Positions 1 through 9,292 of a stretch of 64,000 nucleotides of DNA are shown here, one piece after another. Source of the DNA: Erwinia pyrifoliae DSM 12163. GTDB lineage: Bacteria > Pseudomonadota > Gammaproteobacteria > Enterobacterales > Enterobacteriaceae. Numbering within the stretch: the stretch's first letter is position 1; each line of letters starts with the position of its first letter. Both the position numbers and the translations under genes were made by a program. The notes beneath the pieces were generated by a model that was not told the origin of the DNA, did not search any database, and worked only from the letters and a program-made list of their open reading frames with translations. The stretch covers positions 3,962,287 through 4,026,286 of the forward strand of contig NC_017390.1 in NCBI RefSeq assembly GCF_000026985.1. Reading direction: 5' to 3'.

Positions 1-111
1 ATGTCAAACGTAGCTTAACCATATTTTGATTACCATTAGTTACAAGCAGCCGCAAACTTCTTACGCGGTGAAGACGGTGCGATGACAAAAACTTATTTGG
101 CTGGTGGAAAA

Positions 112-522
112 ATGAACTACATTATTAATCATTACCTCTGTTTTGATTCATCAAATGGGTTACTGAAACTTACTGATAACAGTGATTCAACTTTACAGTT
201 ATCCAGGCCTGGAACAAGATTATTGACCCAATTAATTATTCACGCTGGTGAAATAATGACGCGCGAGGATTTGATCAAAAAAGTGTGGGAAGATCACGAT
301 CTCACCCCTTCTGGCAGCAACCTAAGCAACCATATCAGCCTGCTGAGAAAAGCATTCTCACAACTGGCAGTCACAGAAATAATGATTACCACCATCCCTA
401 AAGTCGGTTTTCGACTTGATGCCGTGGTCAGTATCGAAAAAACCGCCCATCGTCAATCAGGCTTTATCATTGCCAACCTGAAAGCCTTGTTAGCACCATT
501 GAATAAGAAAAAAAAACTTTAG
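112..522 (+). CDS. Short winged-helix regulator (CadC/ToxR-type DNA-binding domain only)
   Basis: This is a 136-residue protein made almost entirely of an OmpR/PhoB-type winged-helix domain. The pattern is a beta-strand N-terminus, the helix around TRLLTQLIIHAGEIMTREDL, the recognition helix in SNLSNHISLLRKAF, and the wing ending TIPKVGFRLD. That pattern is typical of the cytoplasmic half of CadC/ToxR one-component regulators. No membrane segment or periplasmic sensor follows; the chain ends in a lysine tail. I place the start at the ATG at 112 because GGTGGA lies four bases upstream; an in-frame ATG at 82 has no such site. The target genes are not evident. It could be a stand-alone regulator or the remnant of a longer one. 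Confidence 0.8.
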   Translation: MNYIINHYLCFDSSNGLLKLTDNSDSTLQLSRPGTRLLTQLIIHAGEIMTREDLIKKVWEDHDLTPSGSNLSNHISLLRKAFSQLAVTEIMITTIPKVGFRLDAVVSIEKTAHRQSGFIIANLKALLAPLNKKKKL

Positions 523-1064
523 CTTCATAACTTAAAACCGGTTTTTCTTGGTTTTATATCCAGCACCACAACAGCAGTGGATTGACTTTAATTCTTCCGG
601 TTTGGCAGGTAGTGGTAAAATCTTCGCCAGGCACTGGCTGATTTAACGAATTAAATATCGTTATGCATTAGTATAAATTGAACGCTTAATATTTGATCAA
701 CACAGAAGCAGCGCTACAATCATATTTCAGTTAAGACCCATTTCTGTTTGATTTTCTCGCCTTATAGACAATAACTGCATTTTACGCCATTCCTGTAACA
801 ACTGCAGTCACTTGAGAATATTCTTGGTGCATCCTGAATGGCGAGGTGCTGTTCAAGATAAGTCCATTAACTCATCACTTCGCTGTAACCATGCGTTAGC
901 GGCGACAGGTTCGCTCAAGCTTTTAACTACGTTGAGTTACTACACTCTTTTGAACTTGCCACGCCAGTCTGCTGACTACCACTAATGGCCAGCATTTTCT
1001 GGCTGATTGTGGGGTTTACCCCTGAGGCAGATAAACCCTTACTTTATAAGATGACTTGCCTGTA
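523..1064. other. Intergenic stretch, no gene recognised
   Basis: About 540 bases separate the regulator from the convergent transporter operon. It is AT-rich in its first half. I see no convincing open frame, RNA gene or repeat in it. Confidence 0.5.
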
Positions 1065-2123
1065 CTACTTTTTCGCGTACTTCGCTTCAAGGTCGGCAAA
1101 CCACGGTGCCACAAAGTCGTTCGACGCCCCCCAGCCCGGAATAATTTTGCTCAGAGTGGCAACACTCACCGCCCCACTTTGGGCAACCAGATCGGCCTGT
1201 GAGATAGCAGAAGCTTTAAACTGATAGCTGGCCGGCGTTGCCTCGCCGCCAATTTTATTGGCAATAAGTCGCATATTTGTCGCACCAATCAGCTTACTGT
1301 CGACCGCAGACGTCTGCTTCCACGGACTGTTTTTCTCATGCATCAGCTGCAAGTCCTGATTGGATACATCAATGCTGTAAAGTTTGATCTCGGTACGCCC
1401 GTTCTCCTGCAGCGCTTTATAAGCCCCCTGGGCGAACGCATCCCACGATCCCCAGATTGCATCAATCCTGCCTTTTGGATATTTCGCCAGAATAGCGCCC
1501 ATTTTATTGGCCGTGTCGCCCTGCACATCAGACGAAACCGCACCAATTGACTCCAGCTGGTGAATGCCCGGGTTCGCTTTCAGCACTTTCTCATAAACCA
1601 CCTGGCGCCGTTCCATCGCCGGGAAGCCCGCGACCCACAGTTTGACAATATTCGCTTTACCGTTGCTATTTTTCACCAGCTGGTCAAGGGAGAGTTGCGC
1701 CAGCGAAGCATCGTCCTGTGCCGTCACCGTCACGCCAGCAATCGGCTGGTTGACGGGTGTGTCAAACACCGACACGTTGATCCCGGCATCAGAGATGCGT
1801 TTTACCAGGGCGGTGGAATAAGGATCTTTGCCATGAGACAGAATAATCCCGTCGTACTTCTGACTAATGGCCTGATTCACAAAGTCCTGAAAGCGAGCGT
1901 CGTCCCCGTTGCTCAGGAACGTACTGACCTTGAAGCCCAGCTTGCGGCCTTCCTGAACCGCTCCGGCGACAAACTGGGTGGTGTTATCGTCGGAACCGAG
2001 GTTGCGGATCACCGCAATACGCACCGGACCATCGTGGTTAGCGATTGCCGCAGGTACGGCCGCGAAGGACGGTGAGGCAGTGAGCAGACTCAACGCCAGC
2101 AGAGATAAGGTGAATTTTTTCAT
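1065..2123 (-). CDS. Periplasmic sugar-binding protein of a ribose-type ABC transporter
   Basis: This 352-residue protein binds a sugar in the periplasm and delivers it to the permease encoded just upstream. It has a lipid-free signal peptide (MKK, hydrophobic core, cleavage after about residue 21, SFA). Two alternating alpha/beta lobes of the RbsB/periplasmic-binding-protein-1 type follow, as in VRIAVIRNLGSDDNT, DGIILSHGKDP and DAIWGSWDAFAQGA. It is the last gene of an ATPase-permease-binding-protein operon, all on the minus strand, starting 21 bases after the permease stop. An AGGG precedes the ATG by eight bases. The family is clear. The substrate cannot be read from the sequence; a pentose, a hexose or an autoinducer-like sugar are all possible. 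Confidence 0.88.
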   Translation of the reverse strand: MKKFTLSLLALSLLTASPSFAAVPAAIANHDGPVRIAVIRNLGSDDNTTQFVAGAVQEGRKLGFKVSTFLSNGDDARFQDFVNQAISQKYDGIILSHGKDPYSTALVKRISDAGINVSVFDTPVNQPIAGVTVTAQDDASLAQLSLDQLVKNSNGKANIVKLWVAGFPAMERRQVVYEKVLKANPGIHQLESIGAVSSDVQGDTANKMGAILAKYPKGRIDAIWGSWDAFAQGAYKALQENGRTEIKLYSIDVSNQDLQLMHEKNSPWKQTSAVDSKLIGATNMRLIANKIGGEATPASYQFKASAISQADLVAQSGAVSVATLSKIIPGWGASNDFVAPWFADLEAKYAKK

Positions 2124-2144
2124 ATTTTTAACCCTGTTTGGAAG

Positions 2145-3152
2145 CTACGCGCCCGGCGCGCGCTGAACGTAAGTGATAGCCAGCGCAACCGCCAGCACCA
2201 GGCCTTTGATAATATCCATCGCGTAGTAAGGCACGGACAGCATCACCAGACCATTTTGTAATACCCCCAGAATGACCGCGCCCAGCAGTGTTCCCAGCGC
2301 GTTGGGCTTGCCCGCACCAGCAAGCGATAAACCAATCCACGCCGCTGCCACGGCATCCATCAGATAACCGCCGCCGGCGTTAACCTGGGATGAACCTATG
2401 CGTGAGGCCAGCAAAATACCACCCAGCCCGGCCAGCAAAGCCGACATCACATAGGCCAGAACACGATAACGCCGTGTGCGAATACCGGAAAGCCGCGCTG
2501 CCTCAGGGTTACCGCCGATGGCATACATGCGGCGGCCATGTTTGGTCAGCGACATCAACAGCTGTGCCACTATCGTCACCGCCAGCATCACGATAACGAT
2601 GATCGGCACCTGCCCGAGCAGTGAAAACGCCGCTGGAATGGTCCCCTCGGCCATATCACCGTTCGGCAGCACCATATTTTCGGTAATCGAACCTCCATAG
2701 CTGTATGTCATCGCCACGCCCTGTACCACAAACAGGCTGGCAAGCGTTGCCAGCATATCGGGGATCTTCAGCACCACGATCATAAAAGCATTAAACAGGC
2801 CAACCAGGGTACACAGCAGCAGGGTGAGAGCGATGGCCTGAGTCGGGCCGAAGCCGTACCAGACGAACAGCGAGATAACCAGCGAGTTTGCCAACGATGC
2901 GGTGGAGCCAACCGAGAGGTCAAAACCCCCGATGGTCAGCGATATCGATACGCCAACCGCCATCACCGTCACTATGGCTATCGAGCGTAAAATATTGATG
3001 ATGTTGGTCGGTTCAAGAAAGCTGTCCGAGGCGGTGCCGAAACCGGCAATTAATGCGGCTACCGTGAGTAACATCCCCCACTTATAGAGAAAATCAAATA
3101 GCTGATGCCGTGCGGACGGAGCCGCTTTCAGGGAAAGTTCTTTGCTGCTCAC
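2145..3152 (-). CDS. Sugar ABC transporter permease, RbsC family
   Basis: This 335-residue inner-membrane permease has eight to ten hydrophobic segments, a normal length for the family. The cytoplasmic coupling segment GNPEAARLSGI, typical of ribose/galactose-type permeases, is present around residue 215. A run of SLTIGGFDLSVGS near residue 75 is also characteristic of the BPD_transp_2 family. Its start codon overlaps the ATPase stop by four bases (ATGA arrangement), so the two are translationally coupled. It forms the membrane channel for the sugar captured by the neighbouring binding protein. Confidence 0.9.
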   Translation of the reverse strand: MSSKELSLKAAPSARHQLFDFLYKWGMLLTVAALIAGFGTASDSFLEPTNIINILRSIAIVTVMAVGVSISLTIGGFDLSVGSTASLANSLVISLFVWYGFGPTQAIALTLLLCTLVGLFNAFMIVVLKIPDMLATLASLFVVQGVAMTYSYGGSITENMVLPNGDMAEGTIPAAFSLLGQVPIIVIVMLAVTIVAQLLMSLTKHGRRMYAIGGNPEAARLSGIRTRRYRVLAYVMSALLAGLGGILLASRIGSSQVNAGGGYLMDAVAAAWIGLSLAGAGKPNALGTLLGAVILGVLQNGLVMLSVPYYAMDIIKGLVLAVALAITYVQRAPGA

Positions 3153-4654
3153 GCAGGCGTTCCTCCGGTAGAATAAAGTAAAAGAGTCTCTTCATCGGCG
3201 TCGACGGCGGCTATTTCCGCCACAATTTTGCCATCCCACAGTACGCAGATGCGATCGCACAGGCCAATCAGCTCGGCAAATTCGCCCGAGGCATAGATGA
3301 TGCCTTTGCCTTCGCGCGCCAGCCCGTCAATCAGGGCGAACAGATCGGTTTTGGCCTTGATATCCACGCCTTTGGTCGGTTCGTCAAAAATCAGAATATC
3401 CGCGTCATTGCACAGCCATTTGCCAATGGCGACCTTCTGTTGGTTGCCACCAGACAGGCTACGCAGCGTTTGTTGCGGTCCGGTTGTACGGATGCCTAAA
3501 CGCGCAATCACCTCTTCAGCCCAGCGCCATGCCTGGCGATGACCGAACAGACCCCAGCGCGAAAAACGGTTATCCGCGCTCACGCTCAGATTCATCATCA
3601 CCGACTCGGCAATAAAAACGCCCTCTTTGCGACGCTCTTCCGGGATAAGCGCCATACGGTTTTCCACCGCCGCATGGGGGGAGGAGGGTTTCCAGGGCTG
3701 ACCGTGCAGCTCGGCGTGCTGTACCCGGCTGCGGCTAGCACCAAACAGCGCCTTGCACAGCTCGGTTTTGCCCGCTCCGGCCAGTCCGGCAACGCCAAGG
3801 ATCTCGCCTTTGTGCAAGGTCAGGTTGATATCCTGCAGCAGTTTCTCGTCGTGCAGCCCGGCAATATGCAGCCGCTTTTCCGTGCTGACCGGCGGGCGGC
3901 GCGGCGGGTAGATGTCGCCAAGCCGATGACCGATCATCATCTCAATAATCTGTTCCGCGCTGCTCCCCTGCATTGGGCTACTTCCGACCCGCTCCCCGTC
4001 GCGCAGCACCGTTAGCCGGTCGCAGATTGCCTTCAGTTCGTTGATGCGGTGGGAGATGAACACCACGCCAATCCCCTGGCTTTGCAGCTGACGCACCACG
4101 GCAAACAGCCTGGCGCTTTCTTGCTGGTCAAGGGGTGCGGTGGGTTCATCAAGGATCAGAAAACGGCAGTGATGCGACAACGCGCGCGCCAGCAGGATCT
4201 GCTGTTTTTCTGCCAGCGAGCACCGTTCCACCTTGCGGCGCACGTCTGTCTGTACGCCAAGCTGCGACAGCAACGCCCGTGCCTGACGGCGCATCTTGCC
4301 CCAGCGGCAGATATGCCCCCCTTCCGCCAGCCGATCCAACATAATGTTCTCTGCCACGCTCAGGCCGGGAACCAGTGCCACATCCACCTCCTGCTGCACC
4401 AGGTGAATGCCCATCTGCCTGGCATCGCGTGGGCTACGAATCGTCACCGGCTGGCCGTCAACCAGGATCTCTCCACTGTAGTGGTCGTGCGCGCCAGCAA
4501 GCACCGCCATCAGCGTGGACTTTCCGGCGCCGTTGGCTCCGGTCAACGCATGGACAGAATGCCCTTCAAGGGTCAAATCGACGGATTTAAGCGCCGCAAA
4601 ACCGCCGAAACCGATCGAAATTTGGCGCATTTCAAGACGATTTATCGCTGTCAT
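3149..4654 (-). CDS. Sugar ABC transporter ATP-binding protein, two fused ATPase domains (RbsA/MglA type)
   Basis: This 501-residue cytoplasmic ATPase energises the transporter. Two ABC domains lie in tandem, as in RbsA and MglA. Domain 1 has Walker A GANGAGKS, Walker B LILDEPTAPLD and a weak signature SLAEKQQ. Domain 2 has a degenerate Walker A (GLAGAGKTEL), the signature LSGGNQQKVAIGKWL and Walker B ILIFDEPTKGVD. The frame is open further upstream, but the ATG at 4654 begins the conserved region and fits the family length, so I prefer it. It is the first gene of the three-gene operon, so the operon promoter should lie upstream in 4655-4966. Confidence 0.9.
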   Translation of the reverse strand: MTAINRLEMRQISIGFGGFAALKSVDLTLEGHSVHALTGANGAGKSTLMAVLAGAHDHYSGEILVDGQPVTIRSPRDARQMGIHLVQQEVDVALVPGLSVAENIMLDRLAEGGHICRWGKMRRQARALLSQLGVQTDVRRKVERCSLAEKQQILLARALSHHCRFLILDEPTAPLDQQESARLFAVVRQLQSQGIGVVFISHRINELKAICDRLTVLRDGERVGSSPMQGSSAEQIIEMMIGHRLGDIYPPRRPPVSTEKRLHIAGLHDEKLLQDINLTLHKGEILGVAGLAGAGKTELCKALFGASRSRVQHAELHGQPWKPSSPHAAVENRMALIPEERRKEGVFIAESVMMNLSVSADNRFSRWGLFGHRQAWRWAEEVIARLGIRTTGPQQTLRSLSGGNQQKVAIGKWLCNDADILIFDEPTKGVDIKAKTDLFALIDGLAREGKGIIYASGEFAELIGLCDRICVLWDGKIVAEIAAVDADEETLLLYSTGGTPA

Positions 4655-4927
4655 AGGCGTATTTTCTCTGGCTGAAACAAGTGAACGAGCCGCATTTTTT
4701 AATGGATTGTCACGGTAAGCAACAAACGAAAAAGAATAAGCTAACACAAACTATTCTTAGCCATCCAGATGTCTATAAACTACAGCCTTTAGCGCTGGTG
4801 CCCGGTGTTTAATCAGCAGAAAACATCGGTATTTCTTCTATTAAAGGGCGGTTATGCTGGTTTAAGGCGATATTTAGGCGAGTAAATAATCAGATCGGAA
4901 AGGGGGATGCCGTTTAGCAGGCAAAAA
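4655..4927. other. Probable promoter region of the sugar ABC operon
   Basis: The gap between the ATPase start and the sodA terminator has no gene. It contains a 7-bp inverted repeat (AAGAATA at 4732-4738, TATTCTT at 4752-4758) that could be an operator for the transporter operon. That role is a guess from position only. Confidence 0.35.
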
Positions 4928-4950
4928 AACCGGCGAACGGGCCGCCGGTT
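4928..4950 (-). terminator. Rho-independent terminator of sodA
   Basis: Read on the minus strand, AACCGGCG and CGCCGGTT form an 8-bp stem with a seven-base loop, followed directly by a T-run. It lies 17 bases past the sodA stop. Confidence 0.85.
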
Positions 4951-4966
4951 ATTATTGTGAATCTGA

Positions 4967-5584
4967 TTACTTAGCGGCGGCGAAGTTCGCTGCTGCCTGA
5001 TCCCAGTTCACCACATCCCAGAAAGCCTTGATGTAGTCAGGGCGTTTGTTCTGGTATTTCAGGTAGTAGGCGTGTTCCCACACATCAAGACCAACGATCG
5101 GGGTGCCGGATGCGCCAGAGATGGCTTCGCCCATCAGAGGGCTGTCCTGGTTAGCGGTAGAAACCACCGCCAGCTTGTCGCCTTTTTTCACCAGCCACGC
5201 CCAGCCGGAACCGAAACGGGTGGTTGCCGCTTTTTCGAATTCTGCCTTGAAGGCGTCAACGCTACCGAAATCTTTCTCGATGGCTGCTTTGAGATCGCCG
5301 CCCAGAGAGGTGCCGGTTTTCAAACCTTTCCAGAAGAAGCTGTGGTTAGCGTGGCCACCCGCGTTATTACGCAGTGGGCCTTTCTTATCGGCTGGCAGCT
5401 GATCCAGTTTGGCGATCAGCTCTTCAACCGGCAGGTTAGCGAACTCGGTACCTTCCAGCGCGGCATTGGCGTTATTCACGTAGGCCTGATGGTGTTTGGT
5501 GTGGTGGATTTCCATCGTCTGCTTGTCGAAATGGGGTTCCAGTGCGTCGTAGGCATAAGGCAGGGATGGTAGTGTATAACTCAT
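4967..5584 (-). CDS. sodA: Manganese superoxide dismutase
   Basis: This 205-residue cytoplasmic enzyme converts superoxide to hydrogen peroxide and oxygen. The sequence closely follows E. coli SodA ([20 protein letters not shown] start). Metal ligands are visible: His in IHHTKHH near residue 27, His in [11 protein letters not shown] near 81, and Asp and His in [10 protein letters not shown] near 167 and 171. The manganese-type signature GGHANHS is present. I choose the ATG at 5584 because GGAG lies nine bases upstream; the in-frame ATG at 5593 abuts the GGAG. The gene is monocistronic, with its own terminator. Confidence 0.97.
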   Translation of the reverse strand: MSYTLPSLPYAYDALEPHFDKQTMEIHHTKHHQAYVNNANAALEGTEFANLPVEELIAKLDQLPADKKGPLRNNAGGHANHSFFWKGLKTGTSLGGDLKAAIEKDFGSVDAFKAEFEKAATTRFGSGWAWLVKKGDKLAVVSTANQDSPLMGEAISGASGTPIVGLDVWEHAYYLKYQNKRPDYIKAFWDVVNWDQAAANFAAAK

Positions 5585-5785
5585 ATTCTTCATCTCCAGT
5601 CATGTAGGGCGGTGCGGCGAGTTGCTCATCAGCACCACGTAAGCAGTCGGGTCATTATAGTTAAATAAACCCGGGGTAAAAGGGTTATCAATGCCCCGCA
5701 ATTTATAAGGGTATCAGTGATAACACGCTCGGTAACGGCGTTATATCGTTTATCCACCAGTACAAGCAAATGATCTAAGACGCTT

Positions 5786-7126
5786 TTAACGGCTCAGTGC
5801 CGCCAGCGACTTATCGAGCGCGCCCACCAGCCAGTCGATGTCGCTTTGCTGAAACGCCAACGGCGGGCGCAGCTTCAGCACATTACCATACGGCCCGGCG
5901 ACCGAGGTCAGCACGCGGTTCTCACGCAGCATCTCGGTGACATCCAGCGCCAGCTGCTTGTCCGGCGTCTTGCTGGCTTTGTCTTTAACCAGCTCAAAAC
6001 CAATAAACAGGCCGGAGCCACGCACATCGCCCACGCACTCATATTTGTCTTTCAGCATTGCCAGCTCTGCGAGCAATTTCGCGCCGACGACGCGGCTATG
6101 TTCCTGAAGCTCTTCCTCTTTAATGACCTTCAGCACCGCCTGTGCCGCCGCCATTGCCACCGGGTTGCCGCCAAAGGTGTTGAAGTAAGGAATATCATCG
6201 CTGAACGCTGTCAGCACGTCGCTTTTCGCCAGCAGCCCGGACACCGGAATGCCATTACCCATCGGCTTGCCGGTGGTGATGATATCCGGCACCACATTGT
6301 GTCGCGCAAAGCCCCAGAACGCTTCGCCGGTACGGGCGAAACCGGGCTGTACTTCATCCGCAATGAAGATGCCGCCGTTACGATGTACCACATCAATGGC
6401 CTGCTGCAGGAACCCTTTTGGCCCCGGCAGCACGCCGTCGGAGGAGAAGATCGCATCGGCAAGGAATCCGGCAAATTTGATGCCGTGTGCGGCCATATCA
6501 TCAATCTGCTGCTGGATCCGTTCGGCAAACCAGGCGCCAAGATCCGGCGCATCAACGCGGTAGCGATCGGGCGGCGGCACCAGGCGCGTGGTGGCCGCCA
6601 GCGGCTGCCCGCTGCCCAGCGCCGGGGAAACCCCGGACGTCAGGTCGCTGGTGCCATGATAAGACTCCTGGGTGACGATGATCCCGCTACCGCCGCTGTA
6701 AGCCCGCGCCACGCGGATGGCCAGGTCGTTGGCTTCCGAACCGGTGCACATGTACATGGCGCGGTCGATCGCCGCCGGGACGGTAGCCAGCAGCTGTTCG
6801 GAGTAGTCGAGGATCGCTTCGTGCAGATAGCGGGTGTGGGTGTTCAGCTGGTTCATCTGCTGGTACACCGCATCAATCACCGCCGGATGACAGTGACCAA
6901 TACTGGCTACGTTGTTATACACATCAAGGTACTTATCTCCGGCGGCGTCCCACAGATACTGGCCCTTACCACGCACCAGATGAACCGGCTTACGGTAGAA
7001 AAGACGGTAAGACTCGCCCAACACCTTACTGCGTTTATCCGTCAGTTTGCGCACGTCTGCGCTCAGGCCGTCGGCATGCTCGGCGCGAAAACTGTTGGTA
7101 TCCATGATGGTTGAACGTGTAGCCAT
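5786..7126 (-). CDS. Class-III pyridoxal-phosphate aminotransferase
   Basis: This 446-residue enzyme belongs to the ornithine/GABA aminotransferase (class III) fold. The PLP phosphate-binding and cofactor motifs are visible: TGSEANDLAIRVAR near residue 120, IFIADEVQPGFARTG near 250, and the Schiff-base lysine in ITTGKPMGNG near 283. The protein resembles the AGXT2/ethanolamine-phosphate lyase-like branch, in which the substrate varies, so I do not assign one. The start is ATG 7126, with GGGAG five bases upstream. It is transcribed divergently from the DeoR-family gene at 7307. The shared 180-bp gap holds two direct repeats, suggesting that regulator controls it. Confidence 0.88.
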   Translation of the reverse strand: MATRSTIMDTNSFRAEHADGLSADVRKLTDKRSKVLGESYRLFYRKPVHLVRGKGQYLWDAAGDKYLDVYNNVASIGHCHPAVIDAVYQQMNQLNTHTRYLHEAILDYSEQLLATVPAAIDRAMYMCTGSEANDLAIRVARAYSGGSGIIVTQESYHGTSDLTSGVSPALGSGQPLAATTRLVPPPDRYRVDAPDLGAWFAERIQQQIDDMAAHGIKFAGFLADAIFSSDGVLPGPKGFLQQAIDVVHRNGGIFIADEVQPGFARTGEAFWGFARHNVVPDIITTGKPMGNGIPVSGLLAKSDVLTAFSDDIPYFNTFGGNPVAMAAAQAVLKVIKEEELQEHSRVVGAKLLAELAMLKDKYECVGDVRGSGLFIGFELVKDKASKTPDKQLALDVTEMLRENRVLTSVAGPYGNVLKLRPPLAFQQSDIDWLVGALDKSLAALSR

Positions 7127-7212
7127 GATCACTCCCGTTGCAAAATTGAGGTTCGCCTGGCGGCAGGCAGTCAGCGCTGTCTGACCCCATCATGGCAAAT
7201 TTTGAATAAAAT

Positions 7213-7245
7213 GCAATAAAATACACAAACGCAATAAAATACACA
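7213..7245. promoter_or_regulatory. Two 15-bp direct repeats, candidate operator of the DeoR-family regulator
   Basis: GCAATAAAATACACA occurs at 7213-7227 and again, without a mismatch, at 7231-7245. The pitch is 18 bp. The pair sits in the divergent promoter region between the aminotransferase and the DeoR-type gene. DeoR-family repressors often bind direct repeats, so local autoregulation and control of the aminotransferase is the natural inference. Confidence 0.65.
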
Positions 7246-7306
7246 TGCAGAGTGGCGCATGATCGGTTAGGCTGTCGCCGTGAGTTGTCGTCAGGGAATC
7301 TGAACT

Positions 7307-8101
7307 ATGCTGCAGGAAACACGCTTACATCGCATCCGGGCGCTGCTCAGCACCCTGGGCCAGGTCAGCACCGAACGAATCATCAAAGAGCTGGGCATTT
7401 CTCGGGAAACCGCCCGGCGCGATATTATTGTGCTGGAAGCACAGGGGCTGGCTAAACGCGTTCACGGCGGGCTGGTGGCGCTGGACGCCACGCCTGAACC
7501 GCCGCTAACGGTGCGCAGTTCGGTGATGGCGAAAGAGAAGCGGGCGATTGCGCGCGCCGCCGCCCGTCTGTTGCAGCCCGGTCAGACGGTGTTCCTTGAT
7601 GCCGGCAGTACCACCACCATGCTGGCGGAAGAGCTGCGTACGATGTCCGGCCTGACGGTGATTACCAACAGCCTGAATGCCGCCCTGAAGCTTTGCGCAG
7701 CGGAAGAGGATGAAACGCTGAACAATCAGGTGATCCTGTTGGGAGGCAGTATGCAGGCCGGTGCACAGGAGACGCGCGGCGAGCTGACCGTTGGTGAGAT
7801 TTATCGTTATCGCGCCGATGTGGCGCTGCTCTCCCCGGTTGGAATTGAGCAAAATCACGGGGCCAGCAGCTTTCATCCCCATGAAGCCGCGATTGCCAGA
7901 GCGATGACTCTCCAGGCCAGCCGCCTGATCCTGTTGGCCGATCACAGTAAACTTGGCATCTGCAGCCGCCTGAACTATGCCGGCATCCATCAGGTCAGCA
8001 CGCTGGTGACCGACAGCAGCGCGGCCGCGCTGCCGGCGCTGGTTGCCCTGAATCAGGTGCTGCCAGAGGTGATACTGGCCTCGATCAGCCGCTGCGGATG
8101 A
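7307..8101 (+). CDS. DeoR-family transcriptional repressor
   Basis: This 264-residue regulator has an N-terminal helix-turn-helix ([27 protein letters not shown], residues about 20-48) with the DeoR-type RRD motif. A phosphosugar-sensing ISOCOT-fold domain follows, with [24 protein letters not shown] and LLADHSKLG. The length is standard for the family. It is divergent from the class-III aminotransferase, and the direct repeats between them are the likely operator. Its last 49 bases overlap the 3' end of fdhD on the opposite strand. Confidence 0.9.
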   Translation: MLQETRLHRIRALLSTLGQVSTERIIKELGISRETARRDIIVLEAQGLAKRVHGGLVALDATPEPPLTVRSSVMAKEKRAIARAAARLLQPGQTVFLDAGSTTTMLAEELRTMSGLTVITNSLNAALKLCAAEEDETLNNQVILLGGSMQAGAQETRGELTVGEIYRYRADVALLSPVGIEQNHGASSFHPHEAAIARAMTLQASRLILLADHSKLGICSRLNYAGIHQVSTLVTDSSAAALPALVALNQVLPEVILASISRCG

Positions 8102-8904
8102 GTATAAATTGTTGCGCGCCCCGGTTTACTGAAGCCTGCCAGCGTCAGATTGCTGCGCTCTGCCACCTCCACCGCCAGGCGAGTTGCGGCAGAGACGGCA
8201 AACAGGATCTCCACCCCGCACATGGCTGCTTTTTGTACCATTTCATAGCTGGCGCGGCTGGAGACCAGCAGTGCGCCGTCTGCGCTGGCCCATTCGGCCT
8301 TACTGCGGATGCCGAGCAGCTTATCCAGCGCCACATGGCGGCCAACATCTTCGCAGCCGGCGCGCAGCCGTCCGTCCGGAGCAATCCATGCCGCTGCGTG
8401 GGTACAACCAGTTAACTGCCCTACCGGCTGGAAATCCTTTAGCTGGCGCAGTGCGCTATCCAGCTGACCAAGGTCAAAATGCTGGGTAAACGGCAGCGGC
8501 CGCAGCGGTTTGCCGATCTCGGCCAGCTGTTCCACGCCACATACTCCGCAGCCGGTACGCCCGGCCATTGCACGCCGCTGCTCCTTCAGCCCCATAAAAC
8601 GGCGGCTGGACAACTCCACCTGGACTTCAATACCGTTGCAGGTTGGCACAATATCAATGGCGAAAATATCGCCCGGCACCGCGATAATTCCCTCCGACAA
8701 CGAGAAGCCGACAGCAAAGGCGGCTAAATCCTTTGGCGTAGCCATCATCACTACATGCGAGATGCCGTTATAGACCAGCGCCACCGGCACCTCTTCCGCC
8801 AGCCAGTCCGGTTGCGGCTGTCGCGCATCACGCTGCCACACCATCGCCTGCCGTGCACCGGTCTGCTTTTCGCTTTCTTGCTGTTCGTCTTTCACGGAAT
8901 GCAC
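8053..8904 (-). CDS. fdhD: Formate dehydrogenase accessory sulfurtransferase FdhD
   Basis: FdhD transfers sulfur from IscS to the molybdenum cofactor of formate dehydrogenases, which activates them. The 283-residue protein has the conserved CGVCG pair (Cys119 and Cys122), [19 protein letters not shown] near the N-terminus and [11 protein letters not shown] in the substrate-binding half. The start is a GTG at 8904, or possibly the in-frame GTG at 8895. The C-terminus runs a few residues beyond [12 protein letters not shown], where E. coli FdhD nearly ends, and this tail produces the 49-base convergent overlap with the DeoR-type gene. It is divergent from fdhE. Confidence 0.95.
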   Translation of the reverse strand: MHSVKDEQQESEKQTGARQAMVWQRDARQPQPDWLAEEVPVALVYNGISHVVMMATPKDLAAFAVGFSLSEGIIAVPGDIFAIDIVPTCNGIEVQVELSSRRFMGLKEQRRAMAGRTGCGVCGVEQLAEIGKPLRPLPFTQHFDLGQLDSALRQLKDFQPVGQLTGCTHAAAWIAPDGRLRAGCEDVGRHVALDKLLGIRSKAEWASADGALLVSSRASYEMVQKAAMCGVEILFAVSAATRLAVEVAERSNLTLAGFSKPGRATIYTHPQRLIEASITSGST

Positions 8905-9292
8905 TCATCATCTGCGCCACACATTGCGGTGGCCGGGTTGTTGTCATATGCGCGTAAAAAATGCATTTTCTTCATTGTGAGCCTTCAACATCAATGCCGC
9001 AAAAATTATTCAGCAGCGCTGAATCAGCGCAGCTATATTGTCCGTGCGCCACAGACGAATCGAAAGCATTGGCACGATGCACAGGGCTGATCCCGGCAAA
9101 AAAGCAGAATCCGGCGCTGGCGGGGACTATAATCTCGGCCAGAAGCGCGTATTCTTGATGATAACTGCCCCGTTTCATCCTGGTGCGATAACTTCGCCGC
9201 GATGGTCAGGCGAGATAAATTAACGTGGCCCGTTGCCATTGCAGCCTGCACATACGGCAAAACAGGTATAAACAACCGAAAAAAGGTCTCTG
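8905..9292. other. Divergent fdhD/fdhE intergenic region
   Basis: This gap of 388 bases separates the two divergent formate dehydrogenase maturation genes. In E. coli the fdoGHI structural genes lie between fdhD and fdhE; here I can find no fdoG, fdoH or fdoI remnant in any frame. Promoters for both genes must lie here, but I cannot place them confidently. Confidence 0.5.

Noticed and set aside
4655..4747. 31-residue N-terminal extension of the sugar ABC ATPase
   Set aside because: The extension is unlike the family, and the ATG at 4654 begins the conserved domain.
8053..8101. Overlap of deoR-type gene and fdhD as a possible frameshift
   Set aside because: Both C-termini look natural; short convergent overlaps are common.
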